Of a stretch of DNA of 64,000 bases, positions 45,211 through 53,311 are shown piece by piece. Source of the DNA: Streptomyces odontomachi. Lineage in GTDB: Bacteria; Actinomycetota; Actinomycetes; Streptomycetales; Streptomycetaceae. The position numbers and the translations under genes were made by a program. The notes under the pieces were generated by a model, which was not told the DNA's origin, did not search any database, and saw only the letters and a list, made by a program, of their open reading frames with translations. The DNA is taken from NCBI RefSeq assembly GCF_024435355.1, contig NZ_JAMJWG010000003.1, positions 248,001 to 312,000 of the forward strand. The letters run 5' to 3'. The stretch's first letter is position 1. Each line of letters opens with the position of its first letter.

Positions 45211-45226
45211 GTCCGCTCTACGTACA
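45211..45226 (+). promoter_or_regulatory. IclR-type box upstream of the CoA-transferase gene
   Basis: GTCCGCTCTACGTACA matches the box at 43919-43935 in 15 of 16 positions. Together with the preceding CGGAC it also forms CGGAC-AGAA-GTCCG. It lies 15 bp before the start codon. Confidence 0.65.
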
Positions 45227-45240
45227 GACGAGGACCGAGC

Positions 45241-46458
45241 GTGAACGACTTCACCGTGGGCACCGGGCCGGGGGCAGAGCCCCCGCCCACCGACACCGCA
45301 GTACGCCCGCCCCTGTCGGGCGTACTGGTCGCCGACTTCTCCCGAGTCCTCGCCGGCCCGTACGCCACGATGCTCCTCGCCGACCTCGGCGCCGAGGTCA
45401 TCAAGGTCGAAGGCCCGCAGGGCGACGAGACCCGTGGCTGGACGCCCCCGGTGCGGGGCGACGTCTCGACCTACTACCTCGGCGTCAACCGCGGCAAGCG
45501 CTCGATCGCCCTCGACCTGCGCGACGACACCGACGCCGCCCTCGCGCGTGAGCTGGCCCGGCGCGCCGATGTGCTCATCGAGAACTTCAAGCCCGGCGGC
45601 CTGGCCCGGTACGGCCTCGACTACGAGAGCGTGCGCGCCACGAACCCCGGTTCCGTCTACGCCTCGATCACCGGCTTCGGCACCGGCGCCGGTGGTCACG
45701 TGCCCGGATACGACCTGATGGTGCAGGCCATCTCGGGGCTGATGAGCCTCACCGGCAGCCCGGACGGGCCGCCGTACCGGGCCGGCATCTCCGTGTTCGA
45801 CGTGATGGCGGGCAACCACGCCGTGATCGGCATCCTCGCCGCGCTGCGCCACCGCGACGCGACCGGCCAGGGCCAGCACGTCGAGCTCAACCTGCTCTCC
45901 TCGGCCCTGACCGGGCTCGTGAACCACAGCTCGGCGTACGCGGCCGGCGGTGTGGTGCCGTTCCGGATGGGCAACGCCCACCCCAGCGTCTTCCCCTACG
46001 AGCCGCTGCCCACCGCCGACCACGATCTCATCGTCGCCGCGGCCAACGACGGGCAGTTCCGCAGGCTCTGCGAGGTCCTGGACCTCCCGGACGTCCCGGC
46101 GGACCCGCGCTTCGCACACAACGCCGACCGCACCGAGCACCGCGAGGAGCTGCGCCCGATCCTGGAGGAGCGGCTGGCCACCCGCGGCGCCGTGGAGTGG
46201 TTCGAGGCGCTGACCGCGGTCGGCGTGCCGTGCGGACCCATCAACACCATCGACGGCGGCTTCGCCATGGCGGAACGCTTCGGGCTCGACCCGATCGTCA
46301 CGGTCGGCGAAGGGGAGCGCGCGGTGCCCACCACCCGCAACCCCATCCGCTTCTCCGCCACCCCCGTCGGCTATCTGCATCCCCCACCGGAACTCGACGA
46401 GCACGGCACCGAGCTACGCGCCTGGCTGACCACCCCTCAGGAGGCCGACGGTGACTGA
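45241..46458 (+). CDS. CaiB/BaiF (class III) CoA-transferase
   Basis: A 405-residue family III CoA-transferase: LSGVLVADFSRVLAGPYATMLLADLGAEVIKVE at the N-terminus, the catalytic Asp in PGYDLMVQAISGLMSLTG, and the PFRMGNAHPSVFPYEPLPTAD segment. It moves CoA between carboxylic acids through an aspartyl mixed anhydride. First gene of the operon; its stop overlaps the next start by eight bases. GTG at 45241 follows GAGGACC. It likely makes the CoA thioester cleaved by the following enzyme. Confidence 0.94.
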   Translation: MNDFTVGTGPGAEPPPTDTAVRPPLSGVLVADFSRVLAGPYATMLLADLGAEVIKVEGPQGDETRGWTPPVRGDVSTYYLGVNRGKRSIALDLRDDTDAALARELARRADVLIENFKPGGLARYGLDYESVRATNPGSVYASITGFGTGAGGHVPGYDLMVQAISGLMSLTGSPDGPPYRAGISVFDVMAGNHAVIGILAALRHRDATGQGQHVELNLLSSALTGLVNHSSAYAAGGVVPFRMGNAHPSVFPYEPLPTADHDLIVAAANDGQFRRLCEVLDLPDVPADPRFAHNADRTEHREELRPILEERLATRGAVEWFEALTAVGVPCGPINTIDGGFAMAERFGLDPIVTVGEGERAVPTTRNPIRFSATPVGYLHPPPELDEHGTELRAWLTTPQEADGD

Positions 46459-47278
46459 CCCGGCCGAAGCCCGGCCCCCACACGGCCGGTGCCCCGACTA
46501 CCCGACGGCCCTCGGCGCGTCCACACCCGAGGCGATCACCCTCCTGGGCCATGACCTGGCCGACGACATCATGGGCACGGTCGGCTTCGGGGAGCTGGCG
46601 TTCTGGCTGGCGGCCCAACGCCGGCCGACCAAGGGGGAGACCCGGGTGTTCGAGGCGGTCCTGGCGGCGCTCGCCGACCACGGCTTCACCCCGACGGCCA
46701 TCGTCACGCGCCTGACGTACCTGTCGGCGCCCGACTCGGTGCAGGGCGCGCTCGCCGCCGGCCTGCTCGGCGGCGGCTCACGCTTCCTCGGGGTCACCGA
46801 GGACTGCGGCCGGTTCCTGCACGAGGTGCTGGAGTCGGCGCGGGGCCCGCTGCCTGACGACGACGCCGGGTGGGACGCGCTGGCCCTGACGACCGTGCGG
46901 GCGCGGCGCGCGGCGGGCGCCTTCGTCCCCGGTCTCGGGCACCACGTCCACAAGCAGGGCGATCCCCGCACCCCGCGGCTGCTGCGGATCGCGGCCGAGG
47001 AGCAGCTGTACGGGCCGCACCTGTCCCTCTTCGCCGCGATCGGCCGCGTACACCCGCAGGTCCTCGGCAAGACGCTCCCGTTGAACGGCGCCGGGGTCTG
47101 CGGCGCCGCACTCGCCGACCTCGGCCTGCCGCTCGAACTGCTCCGCGGCTTCGCCCTGCTGGCCCGTACCGCGGGGCTCATCGGCCAGCTCGCCGAGGAG
47201 CTGCACCGCCCCGTCGCGAACGACATCTTCCTGTCGGTGGACCGGGCCAACCGATCCGTCGCCCCCGAGCCCCACTGA
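46451..47278 (+). CDS. citryl-CoA lyase-like (citrate synthase fold) protein
   Basis: A 275-residue protein with the short citrate synthase/citryl-CoA lyase fold: VPGLGHHVHKQGDPRTPRLL contains the catalytic His region, and NGAGVCGAALADLGLPLELLRGFALLARTAGLIGQLAEEL the closing helices with catalytic Asp/Arg positions. At 275 residues it lacks the N-terminal part of true citrate synthases (about 400). It probably cleaves a citryl- or citramalyl-type CoA ester. It overlaps the CoA-transferase gene, so the two act together. Confidence 0.85.
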   Translation: MTDPAEARPPHGRCPDYPTALGASTPEAITLLGHDLADDIMGTVGFGELAFWLAAQRRPTKGETRVFEAVLAALADHGFTPTAIVTRLTYLSAPDSVQGALAAGLLGGGSRFLGVTEDCGRFLHEVLESARGPLPDDDAGWDALALTTVRARRAAGAFVPGLGHHVHKQGDPRTPRLLRIAAEEQLYGPHLSLFAAIGRVHPQVLGKTLPLNGAGVCGAALADLGLPLELLRGFALLARTAGLIGQLAEELHRPVANDIFLSVDRANRSVAPEPH

Positions 47279-47356
47279 CCACGGACCGGCGGGGGACTGC
47301 CGCCAGAACAGCGAACGCCCGACAGAAGCGAACGCCCGACAGACAGGAGGGCTGCG

Positions 47357-48220
47357 ATGGCCGAACTGGTCGCCGTGATCGCGTCCACCCACCATCCCTT
47401 CTACTACCGCGCCAGCACCTCCGTGGGGGCGGACCGGCCCCCGTTCGCCGACACCTGGGTGCGCAAGATCGAGGCGTTCCGTGCCACCCTCACCCGGGCG
47501 CGCCCCGATGTGCTGGTGATGGTCGGCTCCGACCACTTCCACCAGCTGTGGCTGGACAACATGCCGCAGTTCCTGGTCGGCAAGGCCCCGTTCTACGACG
47601 CGAACTTCTACAACGAGGAGCGCGAGTTCGGGCTGCCGAAGATGCTGCTCACCGGGCATGAGGACCTGTCGGCCCATGTGCTGCGGCAGGGTCTGGACGC
47701 CGGGTTCGACCTCGCGTTCTCCAACGAGCTGCGCATCGACCACTCCATCACGTGCCCGATCATCACGCTGCGCCCCGAGGCCGATCTGCCCATCGTGCCG
47801 ATCTACACGAACATCTTCGCCCCGCCGCTGCCCCAGCCGAAGCGCTTCGTGCAGCTCGGGCGCACCATCCGGGAGCTGATCGAGTCCTGGCCGTCCGACC
47901 AGCGGGTCGCGGTGATCGGCACCGGGCACCTGTCGCTGGAGCTGGGCGGGCCCCGGCAGTTCGGGCCGCACGGGCCCGACCCCGAGTTCGACCAGAAGGC
48001 GGTCGGCTGGATAGCGGGCGGTGACATCGAGGAGTGCCTCGGCGAGGTCAGCCTGGAGAGCCTGCACCTGCCGGGCAACGCCACCCACGGGTTCATGGAC
48101 TTCATGCTGATGATGGGGGTGGCGGGCGAGGGCAACAGGGCGGACTACGTCGACACCCTCGATCTGTTCCACACCATGGAGGCCTACTTCACCTGGTACC
48201 CGAACGGAGCGCCGGCGTGA
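47357..48220 (+). CDS. class III extradiol ring-cleavage dioxygenase, LigB-type catalytic subunit
   Basis: A 287-residue LigB-family dioxygenase. Iron ligands are expected among His residues in VIASTHHPFYYR and GSDHFHQLW, and Glu in AFSNELRIDHSITCP. GTGHLSLELGG near residue 195 is also conserved. Such enzymes cleave catecholic or gallic rings with Fe(II) and oxygen. It pairs with the next gene, whose start overlaps its stop. ATG at 47357 follows AGGAGGG. Confidence 0.9.
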   Translation: MAELVAVIASTHHPFYYRASTSVGADRPPFADTWVRKIEAFRATLTRARPDVLVMVGSDHFHQLWLDNMPQFLVGKAPFYDANFYNEEREFGLPKMLLTGHEDLSAHVLRQGLDAGFDLAFSNELRIDHSITCPIITLRPEADLPIVPIYTNIFAPPLPQPKRFVQLGRTIRELIESWPSDQRVAVIGTGHLSLELGGPRQFGPHGPDPEFDQKAVGWIAGGDIEECLGEVSLESLHLPGNATHGFMDFMLMMGVAGEGNRADYVDTLDLFHTMEAYFTWYPNGAPA

Positions 48221-48579
48221 GCAAATACCTGCTGAACAAGTTCCTCTACACCGTGGACCGCGACCCCGCCCTCGTCGAGGCCTACCGCACCGACCCCGCC
48301 GGCACGGTCGCCCGGTGGGAGGCCGACCACGCGAACCGCATCCTCAACTGCGCCTCCGACGAGTCCAGCACCTGGCTCGCCTTCGACGACACCGAACGCG
48401 CCGCCCTGGCCACCCACGACTACCCGAAGCTCTTCGAACTCGGCGCCCACCCGTTCCTCACCCTGACCCTCTTCATCGGCCTGTTCGAACGCGACCACGC
48501 GGAGCCGCTCGGCTTCCAGTTGGAGTACGCACGACGGCTGTCGCACATGCGACTGCCCTATCCGGACATCGGGACCTGA
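48217..48579 (+). CDS. LigA-type small subunit of extradiol dioxygenase
   Basis: A 120-residue all-helical protein of the protocatechuate 4,5-dioxygenase alpha-subunit family (MSKYLLNKFLYTVDRD, DYPKLFELGAHPFLTLTLFIG). The alpha subunit covers the active site of the LigB partner. GTG at 48217 overlaps the LigB stop (GTGA). The last codons lie in a 22-bp tandem repeat that continues past the stop into the end of the deformylase gene. Confidence 0.9.
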   Translation: MSKYLLNKFLYTVDRDPALVEAYRTDPAGTVARWEADHANRILNCASDESSTWLAFDDTERAALATHDYPKLFELGAHPFLTLTLFIGLFERDHAEPLGFQLEYARRLSHMRLPYPDIGT

Positions 48580-48649
48580 TCACCCGGACATCGGGACCTG
48601 ATCACCCGGGGGTCGGAGCCTGATCACCCGGGGGTCGGAGCCTGATCGC
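48562..48649. repeat. four tandem 22-bp repeats covering the ends of two convergent genes
   Basis: Units begin at 48562, 48584, 48606 and 48628. The first pair reads CCGGACATCGGGACCTGATC, the second pair CCGGGGGTCGGAGCCTGATC, each plus two bases. The ligA-like stop is in unit 1 and the deformylase stop in unit 3. Confidence 0.95.
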
Positions 48650-49238
48650 CCGGTCGTCGGGCCGCTTCGACGGCCTCCGCCTTGCTCGCCCGGAGCGCGA
48701 AGACCACGTCTCGGCGGTCGGCCATCTGCCGGAGCGCCTCCTTGCGGTCCCGCTTGGACAGCCGGTCGAGATACGTGTGCCCGACGAGGTGGTCGTACTC
48801 GTGTTGCAGGCACCGGGCGAAGTAGCCCGTCCCCTCGATGACGAGAGGGGTGCCGTCCTTGTCGAGGCCCCGCACGACGGCGCGATCGGTACGGGGGACG
48901 GACATGGCGGCACCGGGTACGGACAGGCAGCCCTCGTATGTGTCGATGAGGCGTCGATCGCCCGGATCGGGGAGGTCGAGGACGGGGTTGACGACGTGCC
49001 CGACGTGCCGGACCCCGTCGTCGTCGGGACAGTCGTAGACGAACAGCCGGAGATCGACGCCGACCTGGTTGGCGGCAAGGCCGGCGCCGTCGGCGATGTA
49101 CATGGTCAGGAACATGTCGTCGACCAGGGCCGACAGCGCGGCGCTGCCGAACTCGGTCACCTCCCGGCACGGACGCTTGAGCACGTCCTCGCCCACTTCC
49201 GTGATGCGGCGTACCGAGCCGCGTGCGGCCTCCGCCAT
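48624..49238 (-). CDS. def: peptide deformylase
   Basis: A 204-residue deformylase that removes the formyl group from nascent proteins. The three motifs are intact: GAGLAANQVG, EGCLSVPG and QHEYDHLVG (two metal His and catalytic Glu). The final residues GDQAPTPG are encoded by the 22-bp tandem repeat and are outside the conserved fold. Streptomyces usually has several def paralogues, so this may be an accessory copy. It is divergent from a winged-helix gene with two palindromes in the 60-bp gap. ATG at 49238. Confidence 0.95.
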   Translation of the reverse strand: MAEAARGSVRRITEVGEDVLKRPCREVTEFGSAALSALVDDMFLTMYIADGAGLAANQVGVDLRLFVYDCPDDDGVRHVGHVVNPVLDLPDPGDRRLIDTYEGCLSVPGAAMSVPRTDRAVVRGLDKDGTPLVIEGTGYFARCLQHEYDHLVGHTYLDRLSKRDRKEALRQMADRRDVVFALRASKAEAVEAARRPGDQAPTPG

Positions 49239-49272
49239 TCCGGCCCCCTTGGTTGCGGATGATTGCGAAGTT

Positions 49273-49300
49273 CTTTGCAAAGTAGCAGACTTTGCAAAGT
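49273..49300. promoter_or_regulatory. two CTTTGCAAAG operators between def and the HTH gene
   Basis: CTTTGCAAAG at 49273-49282 and ACTTTGCAAAGT at 49289-49300 are perfect palindromes 17 bp apart centre to centre. The second overlaps the GTG start of the HTH gene, so binding would block both transcription start and, on that side, probably a leaderless transcript. Confidence 0.75.
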
Positions 49301-49904
49301 GACTGAAGATGACCTCGACATCCCCCCGACCGGCCGGTCGTCCCGAGACCGGGACCGTGCCGGTGGCGGACTGCGCGAGCACGAAGTCCGCACCGCCCTG
49401 CTCGACCTGCTCGCCGAGGTCGGCACCGTCACCGCGACCGAAGCCGCCGCCCGGCTGGGCTACAGCTCCGGGCTCTGCTCGTTCCACCTGCGGCAGCTCG
49501 CCCGGCACGGGCACATCGAGGAAGCCCCGCACACCGGGGGCCGGGCTCGCCCGTGGCGGCTGCGGCAGGCGGATGCCGCAGCCGGTACGTCCGCCGAGGC
49601 GGACTTCGGGGCGCTGGCCCGCGGACTCGAGGACGAGAGCTGGCAGCGCTGGCTCGACCAGCGGGACCACGCGCCGGCCGAGTGGCACCACGACGAGGCC
49701 TTCAGTGCCGTCAGCTACCTGACGCCCGAGGAGATGAGCCGGGTCGCGGCCACGATCCGACGGGCGCTGGCCCCCTACCAGGACCGCGAACAACGGCCGC
49801 TGGCCCGACCCGAGGGCGCCCTCCCGGTGGCTCTCATCACCCGCCTGTTCCCGCTGCTTCCACACCCGGACGGACCCGCGGCCCGGCCCGCGGACCAGGA
49901 CTGA
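49299..49904 (+). CDS. winged-helix (ArsR-like) transcriptional regulator
   Basis: A 201-residue protein: the segment EVRTALLDLLAEVGTVTATEAAARLGYSSGLCSFHLRQLARHGHIEEA is an ArsR/HTH_20-type winged helix. The remainder is a conserved helical tail (DESWQRWLDQRDHAPAEWHHDEAFSAVSYLTPEEMSRVAATIRRAL) without a metal-site signature. GTG at 49299 is chosen; no Shine-Dalgarno sequence precedes it because the operator occupies that place. Likely autoregulated and controlling def. Confidence 0.85.
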   Translation: MTEDDLDIPPTGRSSRDRDRAGGGLREHEVRTALLDLLAEVGTVTATEAAARLGYSSGLCSFHLRQLARHGHIEEAPHTGGRARPWRLRQADAAAGTSAEADFGALARGLEDESWQRWLDQRDHAPAEWHHDEAFSAVSYLTPEEMSRVAATIRRALAPYQDREQRPLARPEGALPVALITRLFPLLPHPDGPAARPADQD

Positions 49905-49966
49905 GGACGGCCAGGGGAACAGCCGGGGCAGCCGGGACGGCGAGCACGACGGGCACGGCAGGCACC

Positions 49967-50073
49967 GCGGGCACGACGGGACGACGGGACGACGGGACGG
50001 CAGGACGGCAGGACGGCAGGACGGCAGGACGGCACGACGGGACGGCAGGACGGCAGGACGGCAAGACGGCAGG
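49967..50073. repeat. tandem 8-9-bp GACGGCAGG / GACGACGGG array
   Basis: About ten units of GACGGCAGG and related GACGACGGG stand head to tail between the HTH gene and the luciferase-like gene. No gene is present at 49905-50153. Confidence 0.85.
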
Positions 50074-50153
50074 AACAAAAGACCCCATGACCTGGTTGCC
50101 GACACCGAGCAGGCCCGAACGCACGGGGCAGGCCCGGACGTGGGGAGGGTGTC

Positions 50154-51200
50154 ATGCCGCCGACCTCGAAGCCGTTGCGGAAACTGGGCTTCCTGACCAT
50201 CGGGCTGTTCGACGAGGCCGATCCGCGCCGCGGCCACGAGTCGACGTTGGAGATCATCGAGCTGGGTGAGCGGCTGGGGTTCGACAGCGCCTGGGTGCGG
50301 CACCGGCACCTCCAGTACGGCATCTCGTCGCCCGTCGCCGTGCTGGCCGCGGCCACCCAGCGCACCCGGCGCATTCACCTGGGCACCGCAGTCACCCCCC
50401 TGGGCTGGGAGAACCCGCTGCGCCTCGCCGAGGACCTGGCGACGGTCGACCTGCTGTCCGGGGGCCGGCTGAACCCGGGCGTCAGCGTCGGTCCGCCGAT
50501 GCACTACGACCGGGTCGGGCCGGCGCTCTACCCGGACACCGCCGACGCCGAGGACTTCGGCTACGCCCGCGTGCAGCGCTTCCTGGACTTCGTACGGGGC
50601 AAGCCGGCCACCGACTTCAGCGGCACCGAGGGCTTCGAGACGTTCTCCGACCGGGTCCAACCGCACGCTCCCGGGCTGGCCTCCCGCGTGTGGTACGGCG
50701 GCGGCAGCCTGAGGTCCGCGCAGTGGGCCGGCGAGCAGGGGGTCAACCTGCTCACCAGCAGCGTCGTGAAGGCCGGTGACCCCGGAACGTCTGCGAACCC
50801 AGGGGAGTCATTCGACTTCGCGGCGATCCAGGCCGCGCAGATCCGGGCGTTCCGCGCCCGCCACCCCGACGGTGACCGCGCCCGCGTCTCCCAGGGTCTC
50901 GTCGTCATCCCCACCGACAGCGCCTCGCCCGCGCAACGCGCGAAGTACGAGGCGTACGCCAGGCAGCGGCTGCCGCGGACCACCGCCCCGCAGGGCCCGG
51001 CGCGCCTGCTGTTCGCGCCCGATCTGGTGGGCGGCTCCGCGGAGATCGCCGAACGGCTCGCCGGCCACGCCGGGTACCGGGAGGTGGACGAGGTCGCGTT
51101 CGCGCTGCCGTTCACCTTCGAGCACGACGACTACGTGCAGATCCTCACCGACATCGCCACCCACCTCGGACCTGCGCTCGGCTGGCGCCCGACCGTCTGA
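50154..51200 (+). CDS. luciferase-like (LLM class) flavin-dependent monooxygenase
   Basis: A 348-residue TIM-barrel protein of the bacterial luciferase-like family: LGFLTIGLFDEADPRRG, LGFDSAWVRHRHL, IHLGTAVTPLGWENPLRLAEDLATVDLLSGGRLNPGVSVG, and the C-terminal LVGGSAEIAERL. It uses reduced flavin, FMN or F420; the substrate cannot be told. ATG at 50154 follows GGGGAGGG. Confidence 0.92.
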   Translation: MPPTSKPLRKLGFLTIGLFDEADPRRGHESTLEIIELGERLGFDSAWVRHRHLQYGISSPVAVLAAATQRTRRIHLGTAVTPLGWENPLRLAEDLATVDLLSGGRLNPGVSVGPPMHYDRVGPALYPDTADAEDFGYARVQRFLDFVRGKPATDFSGTEGFETFSDRVQPHAPGLASRVWYGGGSLRSAQWAGEQGVNLLTSSVVKAGDPGTSANPGESFDFAAIQAAQIRAFRARHPDGDRARVSQGLVVIPTDSASPAQRAKYEAYARQRLPRTTAPQGPARLLFAPDLVGGSAEIAERLAGHAGYREVDEVAFALPFTFEHDDYVQILTDIATHLGPALGWRPTV

Positions 51201-51313
51201 CGAGGGCCGACCGGCACCTGATCCTCGACCGCACGCCAACGCGCAGGTTCGCCCGTCCGCGGGTGGACGAACCCGCGCGCCTAGCCGATGCGGAGGGGAG
51301 ATGTGGTGTGGTG

Positions 51314-52258
51314 TCAGGCCGACTGGATCAGCCGGAACCAGGGGTCGTCGTGCAGTGCCGCCAGCGTGTCCGCGCCCACCACGCCCGGCAGGGCGTCGCG
51401 AGCGGTGACCACACGGGCCTTGGCGTCCGCGGTGTCGCCCAGCAGGTTCTGGATCTGCCAGGGCGTACCGATCGGCAGGGGCAGCGGCGGCCCGAAGTCG
51501 ATGCGGTGCTGCTGGGTGTGCAGGGTCAGGCCGTTTCCGGTGTCCTTGGCCGGGTTGAGGTCGTAGCCGTGGTCGCCGGACGCGTATCCCACCCAGCCGT
51601 TGGCGAACGCCAGCAGGTTGGTGATCATGTTGGCCGAGTTGCAGATGGCGTCGTTCTCGTTGCAGACCTCGCGCACCGCGACGTCCTTGAAGTCCCGTCC
51701 GCCGCGCATGGTGACGCCCGGCAGGATCGTCGGGAGGTTGGTCTCGATGCCGCCGGCCACGCCGCCCACACCGCCGTCGCCGAAGTCGCGGCGCGGGTCG
51801 CCGTACAGGGTTCCGCTGATCTGTCCGTGCGGGATGTCGGACGAGCCGGCGAGATCCGCCAGTGCGTCACCGGCGACCGCGGCGCCTTCCGAGTAGCCCG
51901 CCAGCTTGAGCTGCGAGGCGGGGCAGTCGGCGTGGAAGTCGCGCACGGCCGCCTCGACCTTGGCCGCCCCGGCCGCCACCGACTCGTCGAGCGCGGTCTT
52001 GTCCACGACGGGGAAGATCCCGCTGTAGTAGGGCACCTGGACGATCTGCCAGCCGGCCGGGGTGTTGTGGTTGAACGACGATGCGTTCCAGTTGTCCATG
52101 GTCTCGCCGTGCCCGTACCCGTCGGTCTCGAACACGGCGACCTGCGGGCACGCCTGCGCGGTGGCCGCCTGCGCACCGGGGGCCACCGCGACGGCGCAAC
52201 CCGCCGTCGCCGCCAGGGCGATTAACGTGCTGGTGACCCTCGTGGACCGAGAACTCAT
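51314..52258 (-). CDS. secreted cutinase-family hydrolase
   Basis: A 314-residue protein with signal peptide (TLIALAATAGCAVAVAPGAQA). The alpha/beta-hydrolase domain has nucleophile Ser in LAGYSEGAAVAGD, as in cutinases and PE-PPE hydrolases; GTLYGDPRRD follows, and EVCNENDAICN may carry the acid plus a disulphide, with His in SGDHGYDLN. Substrates may be lipids or polyesters. ATG at 52258 follows AAGGAG. Divergent TetR with an 18-bp-arm palindrome between. Confidence 0.88.
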   Translation of the reverse strand: MSSRSTRVTSTLIALAATAGCAVAVAPGAQAATAQACPQVAVFETDGYGHGETMDNWNASSFNHNTPAGWQIVQVPYYSGIFPVVDKTALDESVAAGAAKVEAAVRDFHADCPASQLKLAGYSEGAAVAGDALADLAGSSDIPHGQISGTLYGDPRRDFGDGGVGGVAGGIETNLPTILPGVTMRGGRDFKDVAVREVCNENDAICNSANMITNLLAFANGWVGYASGDHGYDLNPAKDTGNGLTLHTQQHRIDFGPPLPLPIGTPWQIQNLLGDTADAKARVVTARDALPGVVGADTLAALHDDPWFRLIQSA

Positions 52259-52343
52259 GGGGCACTCCTTGTCGTTGAGTGAAACCGGGCGATCCCCCTG
52301 CGACGCCGCGGGCCTCAGGCCACGCGCGCCTTCTTGATCGGGG

Positions 52344-52367
52344 TTCAGATAATGAGCGTTATCTGAA
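52344..52367. promoter_or_regulatory. operator between cutinase and TetR genes
   Basis: TTCAGATAA at 52344-52352 and TTATCTGAA at 52359-52367 form a perfect 9-bp inverted repeat around TGAGCG, in an AT-rich island within the 250-bp gap and 86 bp before the cutinase start. Confidence 0.7.
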
Positions 52368-52508
52368 TCGCCAACAAGGTATCCCACGATGATGTGTCAC
52401 AGGTCACACACACGTCAGGCCGGCGGCACGCGGATCACCTGATCGCCTGCCGGATCGCCCCGCATGACCGGACGAACCTCCGGCGTCCGCACTGCTAGAA
52501 ATGAACGC

Positions 52509-53117
52509 ATGGAGCAGAATCCGAGCCGCCGCGAACGCCAGGAACGCACGCGTGAGGCACTGCTCCGGGCCGCCGCTGAGGTCTTCGCCAAGCGTGGCTT
52601 CCACGCGGCGACGCTCCCGGAGATCGCACGCGCGGCCGGCTGCTCGACGGGGGCGGTGTACTCCAACTTCGAGGGCAAGGAGGACCTGTTCCTCGCCCTG
52701 CTGGGACTGTTCACGCGCTCCCTGCGCAACGAGCAGGACACGACATCGGAATCGGAAGACGCCGCCCCCGCCCCCACGTCCGACTACGCGGCCAGACGGT
52801 GGACCCAGCAACTCGACGAGCACCCCGAGACGATGCTGCTGCTCGTCGAGTTCTGGCTCTACGCGGTCCGCAACCCCCGCGTCCGGCCGCGCCTGGCCGA
52901 AGGCTTCGACCGGGTGCGCGACGAGATCGCCGAGCTGATCACCCAGACGACCGGAGTACCGGCACCCCACACCCTCGACGCCGCGTTCGCCGCACAGGCG
53001 CTCGGCTACGGGTACGCGATGCTCCACGCGATCGACCCGGGCCCCGAGAGCCGGGAGCGATTCCGCAAGGCCGTCGGCTGGCTGCACGACGGGGTGACCG
53101 CGGAGGCGGACGGCTGA
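52509..53117 (+). CDS. TetR family transcriptional regulator
   Basis: A 202-residue regulator with helix-turn-helix LLRAAAEVFAKRGFHAATLPEIARAAGCSTGAVYSNFEGKEDLF and a TetR_C_6-like domain (LLLVEFWLYAVRNPRVRPRLA). Divergent from the cutinase and its probable repressor. ATG at 52509. Confidence 0.93.
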   Translation: MEQNPSRRERQERTREALLRAAAEVFAKRGFHAATLPEIARAAGCSTGAVYSNFEGKEDLFLALLGLFTRSLRNEQDTTSESEDAAPAPTSDYAARRWTQQLDEHPETMLLLVEFWLYAVRNPRVRPRLAEGFDRVRDEIAELITQTTGVPAPHTLDAAFAAQALGYGYAMLHAIDPGPESRERFRKAVGWLHDGVTAEADG

Positions 53118-53182
53118 GCCCTCCTGCGGACGCGGCACGCGACGTCCGCAGGGTCGACCGATCGAACAGCCGCCGGGCCGTG

Positions 53183-53311
53183 TTCTCCGGGTCTCCGGGT
53201 CTCCGGGTCTCCGGGTCTCCGGGTCTCCGGACCAGCGGGTACCCGTGTCTCCGGGTCCGCGGGTCAGCGGGTCAGCGGGTCAGCGGGTCCGCAGGTCAAC
53301 GGCCCAATGGG
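53183..53311. repeat. 8-bp tandem repeats GGGTCTCC and GGGTCAGC
   Basis: Five GGGTCTCC units near 53189-53228 and three to four GGGTCAGC units near 53260-53310 fill the gap between the TetR and SDR stops. Confidence 0.85.

Noticed and set aside
46451..47278. Housekeeping citrate synthase
   Set aside because: The protein is only 275 residues, lacks the N-terminal domain, and is coupled to a CoA-transferase.
48562..48649. CRISPR or attachment site
   Set aside because: Units are contiguous with no spacers and run through coding sequence.
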